Source: Planctomycetaceae bacterium
Lineage (GTDB): Bacteria; Planctomycetota; Planctomycetia; Planctomycetales; Planctomycetaceae
DNA length: 64,000 nucleotides
NCBI GenBank assembly: GCA_020426505.1
Contig: JAGQPX010000017.1
Location: 1 to 64,000 of the forward strand
Direction: 5' to 3'
This document shows, one piece after another, positions 53,068-62,552 of this stretch (position 1 is its first letter; every line of letters begins with the position of its first letter). The position numbers and the translations under genes are program-made. A model generated the notes under the pieces. The model saw only the letters and a list, made by a program, of their open reading frames with translations, was not told the origin of the DNA and did no database searches.

Positions 53068-54900
53068 ATGGGTGCTTTGGTGACCATTAAAAACAGTCTC
53101 TTGAGCCGGTCCCTGGGGCTGGTCTTGTCGCTCGTGCTGTGCGTTACAGCGTCGATTTTTGCAGCCGACCAGCCGATCCGGACGTGGTTCGATGTGACAG
53201 GCAAGCATTCGATGAAAGCGGCCTATGTGTCACACGACGACGAGACGGTGACGCTGAAGGACCGTGAGGGGAAGGAATTCGAGATCAAGCTGGACCAGCT
53301 GAGCGAGACGGACCGCAAGTACGTCGAACGCATCGGCACGATTGAGCCGGACATGCCCAATGATCCGGACAAACCGATCGTCATCGGGCAGTCGACGAAA
53401 CGGGGTGAAGAACTGAGTCTGCGTCCCCCGGACTCGGGATGGACATTCACTCCCAAGGCCGAGAGCGGTCTCGATTTCACTCCCCGAGAGTTTGAGATTC
53501 CGCTGGGGCAGTTCACGGAGAACATGACGCACTTCGTGATCTCGCCGTCCGGCCATTTCGGCGTCATCACAACGAGCATTCCGGTCAACCAGACGCGCGT
53601 CTTTGTGGTCGACTTGTCCAAGAAGCGAGTCATTGCGACATCGGGGGCAGCGGGTGACTACCTCGCCATCGCGGTCAGCGACGACGGCCAACGAGTCGCC
53701 ATTCGAGCAGACGAGTTCAGCAACAAAAGGCAGATCGGCGTATTCCGCGTGAGTGGCAAGCAACTCAAGCCGGAGGGCAACTTTACTCCGTTCATCACGC
53801 AAGCGGACGCCGAGGTTCAATGGGCCTCATTCGTCGGAGAGAACCAACTCGCCATGCTTTGTGAAGACGCAGGCATCACTGTCTGGAATCTGTCGATCTT
53901 CGAGGAGGACTATTACTTCGCGTTGGACGATGATGCCGCTGCAACGGCGAGCGCAGACGGAAATGTGATCGCGTTTGTCGATCGAGAACAGGTGGGACTG
54001 CTCAACGTGACCGAACGCACGTTTCAGGCCTTGCAGTCTGTTCCGGACGGATTGTGGACCAAGAAAATCGATTTCAGTCCCTCGGAAGCGAGGCTGGTGG
54101 CGTTCGGGGTCAACCGTGTCGTCGTGTGGGAGACCGCGACCGGCGCCGTGGAGAGCGATCTGCCCGATCTGCAGGTCTTCAGCAACAAAGCCGAATGCGT
54201 TCAGGAGAACTATGTCCTGATGAATGATTCGTATCTCGTCGACCTGGACAACCAGCTGAAACTCTGGAACTACCAGGGTACGCATGAGACCTGCTCCGTC
54301 GGCGGAACGACCTTCTTCGCAATCGAACGCAGAGACCGTGGGAATGCAAAGGTGGCGTTTGTGCCCCTTTCGTTGCCGGACGATGAAGCTCAACGCGGAC
54401 TCGAGGAAGCGCTTGCACAGCCGGATACGTTTCTTCTGAAACCGGGAGGCACCGCCCGGCTCGATGTCTCGAAGATCCCCGAGGCGAACCGCGAACAGGT
54501 TCGGGAACACCTGATCGCGCGACTCGATGAGAACCAAATCACAGTCGCTGACGATGCGGTCGCCACCGTCGTCGCTTCGATCAGCGATCCCCAGTCCGTG
54601 TCAGCGACGTATTACTCCCGCAAGGACCGGGTCCCCCATCAGTACAACCTCAAGATCATTACCTCGACGGTTGATCTGGTTCACAACGGCAAGGCTGTCT
54701 GGAGTCGTCGTGCGAACAATCAGCCCGCATCCGTCTTCCCGGAAGAGGGGGTCTCAGTTCAGGAGGAATTGAATCGTCAAACGCAGAAGCCGAATCTTTC
54801 GTTCTTCGAGCACATTCGCCTTCCCAGGCTGATCCAGAAGGAACAGGAGACGGAAGGGCCCGGTCGCCAACAGACCTTTGGAGTGACGAACGTCAAATGA
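53068..54900 (+). CDS. exported SHD1 / WD-like propeller protein
   Basis: This 610-residue protein has a signal peptide (SLGLVLSLVLCVTASIFAA). An SHD1 domain (SLA1 homology domain 1; about 36-90) shows RTWFDVTGKHSMKAAYVSHD and VTLKDREGKEFEIKLDQLSE, as found in many planctomycete exported proteins. A WD-like/YVTN propeller (about 125-430) follows, for example VVDLSKKRVIATSGAAGDYL and VVWETATGAVESDLP. The C-terminal domain (about 465-600) is unfamiliar (PGGTARLDVSKIPEANREQV, ATVVASISDPQSVSA, LVHNGKAVWSRRANNQPASV) and shared with the next protein. The stop overlaps that gene by four bases (ATGA). Function unknown; probably periplasmic. Confidence 0.85.
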   Translation: MGALVTIKNSLLSRSLGLVLSLVLCVTASIFAADQPIRTWFDVTGKHSMKAAYVSHDDETVTLKDREGKEFEIKLDQLSETDRKYVERIGTIEPDMPNDPDKPIVIGQSTKRGEELSLRPPDSGWTFTPKAESGLDFTPREFEIPLGQFTENMTHFVISPSGHFGVITTSIPVNQTRVFVVDLSKKRVIATSGAAGDYLAIAVSDDGQRVAIRADEFSNKRQIGVFRVSGKQLKPEGNFTPFITQADAEVQWASFVGENQLAMLCEDAGITVWNLSIFEEDYYFALDDDAAATASADGNVIAFVDREQVGLLNVTERTFQALQSVPDGLWTKKIDFSPSEARLVAFGVNRVVVWETATGAVESDLPDLQVFSNKAECVQENYVLMNDSYLVDLDNQLKLWNYQGTHETCSVGGTTFFAIERRDRGNAKVAFVPLSLPDDEAQRGLEEALAQPDTFLLKPGGTARLDVSKIPEANREQVREHLIARLDENQITVADDAVATVVASISDPQSVSATYYSRKDRVPHQYNLKIITSTVDLVHNGKAVWSRRANNQPASVFPEEGVSVQEELNRQTQKPNLSFFEHIRLPRLIQKEQETEGPGRQQTFGVTNVK

Positions 54901-56651
54901 TCAACAAACGAATTCGATCTTTGGGGTTGTTAGGGGGATTGCTTGTGTGCGTCGCTGCGCACGGTCTCAGCGCTCAGGAGAGTCCGTTCCAGCCGAAAGG
55001 GAAAAGCCCCTTTCAACCCAAAGCCAAGAGTCCGTTTACCCCCGTTCCGTCAAGTCCGGGCGATTCCGACGGCGAACAAACGAACAAAAGCGAGACGTCT
55101 GCGTCGAGCCGGCCTTCTCGAGGACCAACGAAGTTTCGACACGGAAAATACGTCACGATGATCTCGCCTGACGACGGCTGGCGATACGAACCTCCGCAGG
55201 TGCCGGACCTCGACTTCGAGCCGCAGCAGGTGGATGTTCCAGGTCTCGACTTTCAGGACACAATCAAGCAGTTCGATGTCAATCGTGCGGGAACGCTGGG
55301 AACGATGACGGTTCAGCGGGGCTTCGGGAATACTCAGATCAAGGTGATGGACTTTCAGCAGGGGACAATCGTTGCCTCCGTGGTGACTCCCAAAGAAGTT
55401 CTGGTCCTGGACATCGACAACCATCAACAGCGGCTGCTGCTCCTTTCAAATCGAAACTCAATCGGAGAAAGGTTCGAAGTCGGAACGTTTCTGTATGGCG
55501 ACTCGGTCCTGACGGAAGAGTCCGTCTTCGCTCCCTTTCCCGATCTCAACCTGTCCGCTCGCAACGTCACGTCCGCCAACTTCGTTGGCGAGCATGAGTT
55601 GGTCGCGGTCAGCCAGTCCGGACGAGTCTCGGTGTGGAATCTGGAAACCTTGCGTGAGGAGTGCGGCTTCGATTTGAAGGCGGGGGCCAACGTGGTCTGC
55701 GGCCCTGATCCCGATATGATCGCTTTCGCAGATGACGAGAAGTTCGGGATATTCCATGTCGGTCGTCAGGAGTTTCTCGGAGTCGCACAGATTCCGGAGG
55801 GCATGAAATCCCCGCAGATCGCGATCAGCCCGTCCGGGACCCGACTGGCCCTGGCCGAGGGGGATCAGGCGGTTGTCGTCGACACCATCAACGGACACGT
55901 CATCGAAACAATCCCGTTGGCTGAGAAACTGTTGCGAGATCTGGAATTCGCGACGGACGAGTTTCTGCTCGTCTCTCACGGGGCACTGTATTCGATCGCT
56001 GACCGCATGCTGCTGTGGGACTACACCGGTGCGGATCAGGCCGAGTCTCTTGGAAACATGACCCTCTTTGTTTCGCAGGGCCCCTCTGACAAAGGCTCCG
56101 TGATTCCCGCCACACTTCCCGATGCGAAGGCCCAAGCCGCGCGGGACGTTGCTCATGCTCAGCCGGAGTTGTTTGTCGTCCGTCCGGGCGACTCGGTCCA
56201 GATTGATGTCACAAACGTTCCGACCCAGTACCGAAAGACGGTTCAGGACGCGCTGACGGAACAAGTTCAAGACCGGGACCTGACTGTCGTGGAAGAGTCC
56301 GATGTGGTCCTGATCGCCACGATCACCGGCCCGGAGCAAAAGGTGTACGAATATGGTGGCTTCGGATCGATTAACGGCGGAGCCGGGTACGTGATCTCCG
56401 AATTCGTCTCGACACTGGAGATTCGTTGGAAGGATCAGGTCGCCTGGAGCAAGCAACGCACCAATGCCCCCGGCAGCGTGTCCGCCGAGCAGGGGAAGTC
56501 TTATCAGGATGTCCTTCGCGAGAAGACCAAAACCCCCAACTTGCGAGTGTTTGAACAAGCAGGCTTCCCGACCTACGTCCGCAAGCCAAGCAAAGGACCC
56601 GCCCAATCCGAACAAGCCCTGGGCAAGTCAGTCATCAACAGCCTCCGGTAA
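54897..56651 (+). CDS. exported WD-like propeller protein, paralogue of the preceding gene
   Basis: This 584-residue protein has a signal peptide (LGLLGGLLVCVAAHGLSA) followed by three KSPFxP motifs in tandem (residues about 30-52), then an Asp/Ser-rich linker. The middle and C-terminus parallel the 53068-54900 protein: PDDGWRYEPPQVPDLDFEPQ corresponds to PDSGWTFTPKAESGLDFTPR; SGRVSVWNLETLREECGFDL lies in the propeller; and the C-terminal domain includes PGDSVQIDVTNVPTQYRKTV, VLIATITGPEQKVYE and DQVAWSKQRTNAPGSVSAEQ. It lacks the SHD1 domain. It is translationally coupled to its paralogue (ATGA overlap), suggesting a stoichiometric pair. Function unknown. Confidence 0.82.
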   Translation: MINKRIRSLGLLGGLLVCVAAHGLSAQESPFQPKGKSPFQPKAKSPFTPVPSSPGDSDGEQTNKSETSASSRPSRGPTKFRHGKYVTMISPDDGWRYEPPQVPDLDFEPQQVDVPGLDFQDTIKQFDVNRAGTLGTMTVQRGFGNTQIKVMDFQQGTIVASVVTPKEVLVLDIDNHQQRLLLLSNRNSIGERFEVGTFLYGDSVLTEESVFAPFPDLNLSARNVTSANFVGEHELVAVSQSGRVSVWNLETLREECGFDLKAGANVVCGPDPDMIAFADDEKFGIFHVGRQEFLGVAQIPEGMKSPQIAISPSGTRLALAEGDQAVVVDTINGHVIETIPLAEKLLRDLEFATDEFLLVSHGALYSIADRMLLWDYTGADQAESLGNMTLFVSQGPSDKGSVIPATLPDAKAQAARDVAHAQPELFVVRPGDSVQIDVTNVPTQYRKTVQDALTEQVQDRDLTVVEESDVVLIATITGPEQKVYEYGGFGSINGGAGYVISEFVSTLEIRWKDQVAWSKQRTNAPGSVSAEQGKSYQDVLREKTKTPNLRVFEQAGFPTYVRKPSKGPAQSEQALGKSVINSLR

Positions 56652-56657
56652 TGACAA

Positions 56658-56753
56658 CGGCCAAGGGTTCGACCTCCGAGCCACGATCACCTCCGACAGC
56701 AAACACCCCAACCCGTCAGAAGTGAACGACCTCAAACAGGCATGGTGCCAACC
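56658..56753 (+). pseudogene. 3' fragment of a PHP-domain gene
   Basis: The segment encodes, in one frame, GQGFDLRATITSDSKHPNPS continuing to EVNDLKQAWCQP, nearly identical to the C-terminus of the PHP protein at 49352-50665. Over 77 bases (56677-56753 against 50555-50631) I count six mismatches, of which five are synonymous third-position changes and one is Thr to Ser. It is out of context: no start, and no PHP domain before it. It lies just after the stop of the second propeller gene. The pattern fits a remnant of a once-functional paralogue. Confidence 0.75.
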
Positions 56754-56862
56754 GGAGGTGAGGCCGGGTGTGAGGGTTAGAGAGTCGTTCACCGTCAGGG
56801 GTGGCTGAGGTCGACCTCTGCTACCCGTCGTTGATCGTTAGCACGAAGACATCGGAGCTGTA

Positions 56863-57381
56863 ATGCGCGTCCTTGTCTACAAAAGGACCCACAATGGCGA
56901 TCCGGATCGGTTTGGACGATTCGGGATCTGGGACTGCATGGGAAAGATCCGTGACCGTGAATTCGACGCGGTGATTGGAGTGGGTGGCATTAGCCATAAG
57001 CCTCGCATGATAGGGATTGATGGGAAGGTTAACTGGATTGGTATTGGTCCACGCAAGACGGTCGAATATTGCAAACAAGGTTACGACGCGACAATTGTAA
57101 GGTTTGAGTACTTCCAAGACTTTGGCATGTTCAATGACGTGAAGATGCCAGCCTTTCGCAAGCAAGCCCCACGTCTCTCCCGACGCATGTATGTTGGCAA
57201 CGTCAGACATTGCATTGTTGATGAAACTCACAGAGCAGAATTTCGAGAGGTCGTGAAGTTATTGAAGTTGGTGGTCGAAGTAGAAAACTTCGGTCGAGGA
57301 GCGAAGGATGGCGACGGAAAGTCAAGGCCTTGTACAAAGAAAACTCGGAAGATGAAATCCGGGGATCAGTCATGCAAATGA
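56863..57381 (+). CDS. conserved-looking protein of unknown function
   Basis: This 172-residue protein begins MRVLVYKRTHNGDPD and contains GRFGIWDCMGKIRDREFDAV, IGVGGIS and GKVNWIGIGPRKT, a pattern I recall from conserved bacterial hypotheticals without known function. The C-terminus is basic and includes KLLKLVVEVENFGRG. GGAG lies five bases before the ATG. Base composition is AT-richer than the neighbours, suggesting acquisition by transfer. The opposite strand is also open (56821-57231) but lacks any recognisable motif. There are no membrane segments; probably cytoplasmic. Confidence 0.65.
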   Translation: MRVLVYKRTHNGDPDRFGRFGIWDCMGKIRDREFDAVIGVGGISHKPRMIGIDGKVNWIGIGPRKTVEYCKQGYDATIVRFEYFQDFGMFNDVKMPAFRKQAPRLSRRMYVGNVRHCIVDETHRAEFREVVKLLKLVVEVENFGRGAKDGDGKSRPCTKKTRKMKSGDQSCK

Positions 57382-57599
57382 TTCTGAATACCTCTGGGAG
57401 CCAATGCTGGCTTGTCCAGCGGTGCGGGTTGCTTTGCGGGGTGTTTTCAACCATTCTGAAGCATGAACCCACGCGGCTTCACACTCGTGAATGGGTCGTG
57501 ATGTGAGGTGCGATGACTCACCTCGACGTTGTTCGTGCAATGACACCGCTGGCCTGCCTGTCTCGCCAGAAGTCGACGCCGTAGCTCAAGGACGTTGTC

Positions 57600-59789
57600 T
57601 TGAAAGATCACGAAAACTCTCCTTCCGATTCGCCGACGGGCGAGTTCACCAAGACGCAGATCGTCAGCACCGATCCGCCGGATGAGCACGCGCAAACTTT
57701 CATTGGGACTGGTGAGATCACAGAAGCGTTCCCACAGTCGGAGGAACGGCTGAAACCAGCAGCGGTTCCGATCGAGGAGCCGGGCAGCGATGAATCTGGG
57801 GAGGACGGAAAGCGTTACTTCGCACAGTATGAATTGCTCGAAGAGATTGCGCGAGGCGGGATGGGCGTTGTCTACAAGGCGCGGCAGGTTCAACTGAACC
57901 GAGTCGTCGCGATCAAGATGATCCTCTCCGGAAAACTTGCATCCGAATTGGACGTGAAGCGTTTTCTGGTCGAGGCGGAAACGTCTGCGAACCTTGATCA
58001 TCCCGGCATCGTCCCGGTTTACGAATTCGGTGAGCACAACGACACGCACTATTTTTCCATGGCGTATGTCGACGGCCCGTCTCTCGCCATGGTGGCCAGT
58101 GAGCAGAAATATGCTCCGCGTGAAGCGGCGGAAATCCTGCTCAAGGTCGCTGAAGCCGTCGCGTATGCTCACAGCAGAGGCGTCGTTCACCGTGACCTCA
58201 AACCGCACAACATCCTGTTAGAGAGCGGCGGCCAACCTCGAATCACCGACTTTGGGTTGGCGAAGCTCATTGATGCGGACGATGAACTGACTCAGGACGG
58301 CACGATCATGGGATCGTTGTACTACATGCCCCCCGAGCAGGCTTCGGGCAACAATGCTCTGATGGGGCCGCCAGCCGACATCTATGCACTGGGAGCAATT
58401 CTCTACGACCTGCTCGCCGGACGGCCTCCGTTTGAGGCTCCGTCGACCATGGAAATGCTCAATCAGGTCATGGAGCGAGAACCGACGCCCCCGAGTCGCA
58501 GCAACCCACGCATCCCCGCTGACCTGGAGACGATCTGCCTCAAGTGTCTGGAAAAAGACATCGCCCGTCGCTTTCATACCGCTGAGGAGCTGTGCGAGGA
58601 GCTTCGCCGCTTCCTGCGCGGCGAGCCGATTCTTTCCCGGCCGATCGGGCGGTGGGAATATGTGTGGCGCTGGTGCCGCAGAAACCCACTGCCGGCCACG
58701 CTGACTGTCGCATTGACGACGGCCCTTCTGGTGGGGGTAGTGACTGCGACGACCTTGATGAACCGTGCCCGGGCTGAACGCGAGCAACGAGAGGGACAAC
58801 AGCGGACAGTGGGAGTGCTTTCGCAAATGGTGTTGCGGAAGACGACCGATCAGATGGAAGACTGGCTGAATCGGTTCTTCGAACCAGTCGAGCGGGAACT
58901 GCTTCTGATGCGGGAGTGGACCTATGACGGTACGGTCGATGCCGAACGTCCACACATGACGAACCAGTTATTGATCCCGTTGGTCGAACTGTATCCGCAA
59001 ATTTCTTCATACATGATTGCTGACGACCGCGGACGCGAGCACATGCTGATGTGCTTTCCCGAAACAGGATCAGAGTCGACCGAGGACCACTGGCTGTTCC
59101 GCCGGACACGCATCGACGAATGGGGCCAGGAAGTCGAGATCTACGAGTGGTACGGCGAGCGATCCGACGATCTCTCACCGCTGCGCAAAACGATCGAATA
59201 CGATCCACGAGAGACCGTGTGGTTTCAGGGGGGCATCAACAAGCGTGACAAGTCGCGGGCGAATCGTTCGGAACCCGGCATGATCCACTGGACCGACCCG
59301 TATGTCTTTTTCGTAACCAAAGACTTGGGGATCACCGCATCCATCAACCTGAACCGAGCCGAAACACCGGACGTGAACACCATTGTTGCGTTCGACGTTT
59401 TGTTGATGGACCTGACTCGCTTCACCATCAATGGAAAACCGACACCCCACGGGAAGTTCCTGATCCTCAGCGAGGACGGCAAACTCGTCGGCCTCCCGCA
59501 CGGCACTCCGCTGCCGACTCCCGAAGACTGGAAGCCGTACTATCTGAAACCAATGACCGATCTCAACCAACCGGTCGTTGATGCCGCGTCCAGCGTCTTC
59601 ACATTCTCCCAAGAAGCCGAGCTGCAAATCCAGTCCTTCGAAAGCGGCGATGCAATCTGGTGGGGTGCCGCCAAACCATTCCGCATGAGCGACGAACTGA
59701 CCCTCTGGATGTTAGTGCTGGTCCCGGAATCGGACTTACACGAAAGCATCACAGAAACCGCGGGCACGCCAAACGCCTCCGCCGGGTGA
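57600..59789 (+). CDS. Hanks-type serine/threonine kinase with extracytoplasmic Cache-like sensor
   Basis: This 729-residue protein starts at TTG 57600, with AGGA nine bases upstream; no ATG lies before the kinase domain. The kinase domain (about 77-340) has EEIARGGMGVVYKA, Lys106 in VAIKMIL, VVHRDLKPHNILL (Asp199) and DFG (Asp217), so it should be active. A membrane segment (about 366-388, TLTVALTTALLVGVVTATTL) is followed by a C-terminal region (about 400-720) resembling a dCache-type periplasmic sensor, with MREWTYDGTV, LYPQISSYMIADDRGREHML, VWFQGGINKRD and WTDPYVFFVTKDLGITASIN. Cache domains bind small molecules, and fusion to a cytoplasmic kinase makes a one-component receptor. It is convergent with the kinase at 59904-62552. 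Confidence 0.9.
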   Translation: MKDHENSPSDSPTGEFTKTQIVSTDPPDEHAQTFIGTGEITEAFPQSEERLKPAAVPIEEPGSDESGEDGKRYFAQYELLEEIARGGMGVVYKARQVQLNRVVAIKMILSGKLASELDVKRFLVEAETSANLDHPGIVPVYEFGEHNDTHYFSMAYVDGPSLAMVASEQKYAPREAAEILLKVAEAVAYAHSRGVVHRDLKPHNILLESGGQPRITDFGLAKLIDADDELTQDGTIMGSLYYMPPEQASGNNALMGPPADIYALGAILYDLLAGRPPFEAPSTMEMLNQVMEREPTPPSRSNPRIPADLETICLKCLEKDIARRFHTAEELCEELRRFLRGEPILSRPIGRWEYVWRWCRRNPLPATLTVALTTALLVGVVTATTLMNRARAEREQREGQQRTVGVLSQMVLRKTTDQMEDWLNRFFEPVERELLLMREWTYDGTVDAERPHMTNQLLIPLVELYPQISSYMIADDRGREHMLMCFPETGSESTEDHWLFRRTRIDEWGQEVEIYEWYGERSDDLSPLRKTIEYDPRETVWFQGGINKRDKSRANRSEPGMIHWTDPYVFFVTKDLGITASINLNRAETPDVNTIVAFDVLLMDLTRFTINGKPTPHGKFLILSEDGKLVGLPHGTPLPTPEDWKPYYLKPMTDLNQPVVDAASSVFTFSQEAELQIQSFESGDAIWWGAAKPFRMSDELTLWMLVLVPESDLHESITETAGTPNASAG

Positions 59790-59903
59790 CATTCCGCGTT
59801 CGCTCAGCTGGTTGAGCATTTTACTCATGTGATGTCATAGCGTGTGGCTGTGGTCGACCGAAGGGATCCAGAAATGTGTGTACCACGCACTTGGCCCCCC
59901 TTG

Positions 59904-62552
59904 TTAGCGCTGTCCTTGGTTCTGTTGTGGCTCCAAAGCAGATACATCGGACGTCTTGTTCCGTGCTACGCGAAAACCGTTGCCATTGGGACGAAACATG
60001 GGATTCCCAAAGAACCTTGCAGAGCTGGCTGTCGTTGCAGCGGAATGGCTCCATCCTCCTCCGCGAAAGGCGACAACCCAGTCGTCGGGAACTCGCATAG
60101 ATTCCGATGATCCCAGCCAGTCTGGATCCTCGAAACGTCCCCAGCACCACTCCCAGATGTTGCCATGCATGTCGAAAAGACCCCAGGGATTCGGCATCAG
60201 ACTCCCGCAAGGCATTGATGATCCCGTTCCGAAGTTCGCATATTGTGCTAACAAATGCTCGTCATTTCCCGAGCTGAAATCCGTGATCGTGGTTGCCCTG
60301 CACGCGTATTCCCACTCTTGCTCAGTTGGAAGTCGGTAGCCATTGGCATGGGGCCGAAACACGATGCCGTCCTTTTCAATCTTGTAGCTTCGGGCAAGGC
60401 CTTCTCGCATGCTCAGCCAGTTGCAGAATCTCACAGCATCGAAAACGTTCACACCTTGCACGGGGTGCTTTGGCGTTGGACTGATCTTGGGATCCAAATG
60501 AGACCATTCAACATCTGTGTTTGAATTTGACCGTTCGTTGAGAAAGGCCATGAACTGTTCGACGCTGACTTCGCGGTCAGAGATGTAGAAAGGACGGGCC
60601 ATCTTGATCTCAGTGATATCGTCAGCTGATGACTCGGCACTTTTCCCGAGTTGCCGGGCCACGTTGCCACGTGGAATCTCCACCAAGGTCATACCAAGAC
60701 TGTTGGCATACCAGTTGCGGCTTTCATTGGGAATCGTTTCTGATCTGATCGATTGATCATTGAGGCCCCATTTGCGGAGAAACCAGTCAGCGCAAGCTCG
60801 CGCCCAGCTGCTTTGAGCATTTGCATACATTTCTCGCGCCGTCCGGTGAAGAGCAGCAACAACATCCGGAGCTACTCTCTCTCGTGAGATGCTCCCCACA
60901 CCCAGCAAGAGTGATCCCTGGCGATCTTCGTTATCGGAATCGGCGATGACGCTGGAGACAGCGCTTAGGCGGCCGTGCCATGTTTGGAACGTGTGGACAA
61001 AGACCGTGCGTTTCGCCATATCACGCCGCATCTCAACGAGTGCATCGACGTACTGACAATCACCGAGACCGAGTGCGAGGCTCGCCAAGCGTGACGCCGC
61101 TTGATGGTCGCTGTTTTTGTCACACAACATGAAGCGATCATCGAGTGCCCTTAAAGACGGACTTCGGTTGATGGATAACGTATCAATAATGTTCTGGCAC
61201 TCGTCTCCGGGGACGTCGTTTTCGATCGAGAATTCCAGCACTGAAGTAACTTCCGATTCTTCCAATGCAATGAGTGCCATCAACGACCGCAATCGCTCAC
61301 GAGGCTTGGCCTCAATGTGATCTGCACGAGCTTTGATGAGCGGAATCGCAGCATCCCGCATCGGTTTAAGGATCGAAAGCTCATCTGCAAACTCCACAGA
61401 TTCCGCGGTCAGTACATTGTGAACGGCCCGTTCAACTTGGGAAAGTTCGAGGTTGGACTGGCCAGCAAACCAGACCGACATTGCCAGACCAATCATTGCG
61501 ATTCCGAATGCAAGGGCACTCAGGAGCTTCCATCGTTTTTGAACATAGCGGACGGATCTCTCGTAAACGTTGAGCGGTCGGGCAAGGATCGCTTCCCCAT
61601 TCAAGAATCGACTCAGGTCCGATTCCAATTCCCGACAAGTCGCATATCGGTCGCCGGGGTTTTTCTGAAGGCACTTCAAACAGATTGTCTCAAGATCCCT
61701 GGAGACTTTCTCGCAGTGTAAAGACGGAGGGACAGGTTCGACCGACGTAATCTGCTGAACAAGAGAAAGATACCCTCCATCAAAGGGTCTCTGTTTTGAC
61801 AAGAGCTCGTAGAGGATGATTCCCAATGAAAACTGATCGCATCGTCCGTCAACATAATGAGAACGGCCTTGCGCCTGCTCGGGTGACATGTAGGCGAATG
61901 TCCCCATGACCGCACCTTCCACGGTCATTGTGATTTCACCCGTTTCCCGTTTTGCCAATCCGAAGTCCGTCACATGTGGCTCTCGTTCATCGTCGATGAG
62001 AATATTTGCAGGCTTCAGGTCTCGATGGATGACGAATGCCTCGTGTGCTGCGGCAAGAGCCGATGCAAGTTTACGACAGATTTCAACGACCTGCTGAATC
62101 GTCAGATCATTGGCTGCGGCATAATCACGAAGGGTGACCCCTTCGATGTACTCGGAAGCGATGAAGATGACTCCCTGATCTTCTCCGGTCTCAAACACTC
62201 GAACGATGTTGGGATGGTTAAGTTGTGCCGCAGCTCTCGCCTCCCGGTGAAAGATTTCCCTTTCGGATACCGATAAGCGGTCCTTATTGGGAATCTTGAG
62301 CGCCACCAAGCGGTCGAGCTTGGAATCCCAAGCCTTCCAGACGCTTCCAAAGGCTCCGATTCCGAGGCGCTCTTTCAGTTGAAAATGAGCAACCCATGAC
62401 CGCGACACGAGACTTGTCGAACGATGCGTATAGCTGACGGTTGCGTCCGCGTCGTCAATCGTGATCCGATGACCGCAGCTTGGGCAGATTGCTTCAATCT
62501 GATCTTTGTCAACTTCGACGCGAGAGTCGCAATTGGGGCAATGAGCCTGCAT
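59904..62552 (-). CDS. zinc-ribbon / Hanks-type kinase / formylglycine-generating-enzyme-fold fusion
   Basis: This protein of about 882 residues begins with a zinc ribbon (CPNC and CPSC; Cys5, Cys8, Cys23 and Cys26). The kinase domain (about 57-325) has LGIGAFGSVWKA, VALKIPN, VIHRDLKPANILI and TDFGLAKRE; catalytic residues are intact. A membrane segment (LLSALAFGIAMIGLAMSVW) follows, then a helical region and a C-terminal SUMF1/FGE-type domain (about 645-870) with YANSLGMTLVEIPRG, YRLPTEQEWEYACRA and FDMHGNIWEWCWGRF. The segment that carries the two catalytic Cys in true formylglycine-generating enzymes reads GGGWSHSAATTASSARF, with no Cys, so it probably binds rather than oxidises. Start is ATG 62552; a TTG at 62570 is possible. 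Confidence 0.9.
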   Translation of the reverse strand: MQAHCPNCDSRVEVDKDQIEAICPSCGHRITIDDADATVSYTHRSTSLVSRSWVAHFQLKERLGIGAFGSVWKAWDSKLDRLVALKIPNKDRLSVSEREIFHREARAAAQLNHPNIVRVFETGEDQGVIFIASEYIEGVTLRDYAAANDLTIQQVVEICRKLASALAAAHEAFVIHRDLKPANILIDDEREPHVTDFGLAKRETGEITMTVEGAVMGTFAYMSPEQAQGRSHYVDGRCDQFSLGIILYELLSKQRPFDGGYLSLVQQITSVEPVPPSLHCEKVSRDLETICLKCLQKNPGDRYATCRELESDLSRFLNGEAILARPLNVYERSVRYVQKRWKLLSALAFGIAMIGLAMSVWFAGQSNLELSQVERAVHNVLTAESVEFADELSILKPMRDAAIPLIKARADHIEAKPRERLRSLMALIALEESEVTSVLEFSIENDVPGDECQNIIDTLSINRSPSLRALDDRFMLCDKNSDHQAASRLASLALGLGDCQYVDALVEMRRDMAKRTVFVHTFQTWHGRLSAVSSVIADSDNEDRQGSLLLGVGSISRERVAPDVVAALHRTAREMYANAQSSWARACADWFLRKWGLNDQSIRSETIPNESRNWYANSLGMTLVEIPRGNVARQLGKSAESSADDITEIKMARPFYISDREVSVEQFMAFLNERSNSNTDVEWSHLDPKISPTPKHPVQGVNVFDAVRFCNWLSMREGLARSYKIEKDGIVFRPHANGYRLPTEQEWEYACRATTITDFSSGNDEHLLAQYANFGTGSSMPCGSLMPNPWGLFDMHGNIWEWCWGRFEDPDWLGSSESMRVPDDWVVAFRGGGWSHSAATTASSARFFGNPMFRPNGNGFRVARNKTSDVSALEPQQNQGQR

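Noticed and set aside
55458-56615. 385-codon open frame on the minus strand
   Set aside because: Antisense to the second propeller gene; no recognisable domain.
56821-57231. 136-codon open frame on the minus strand
   Set aside because: Overlaps the plus-strand conserved-looking gene, which has a good ribosome site and a family-like pattern; the minus-strand protein has none.
59904-60600. Catalytic formylglycine-generating enzyme serving the sulfatases
   Set aside because: The SUMF1-type domain lacks both catalytic cysteines at the expected position.
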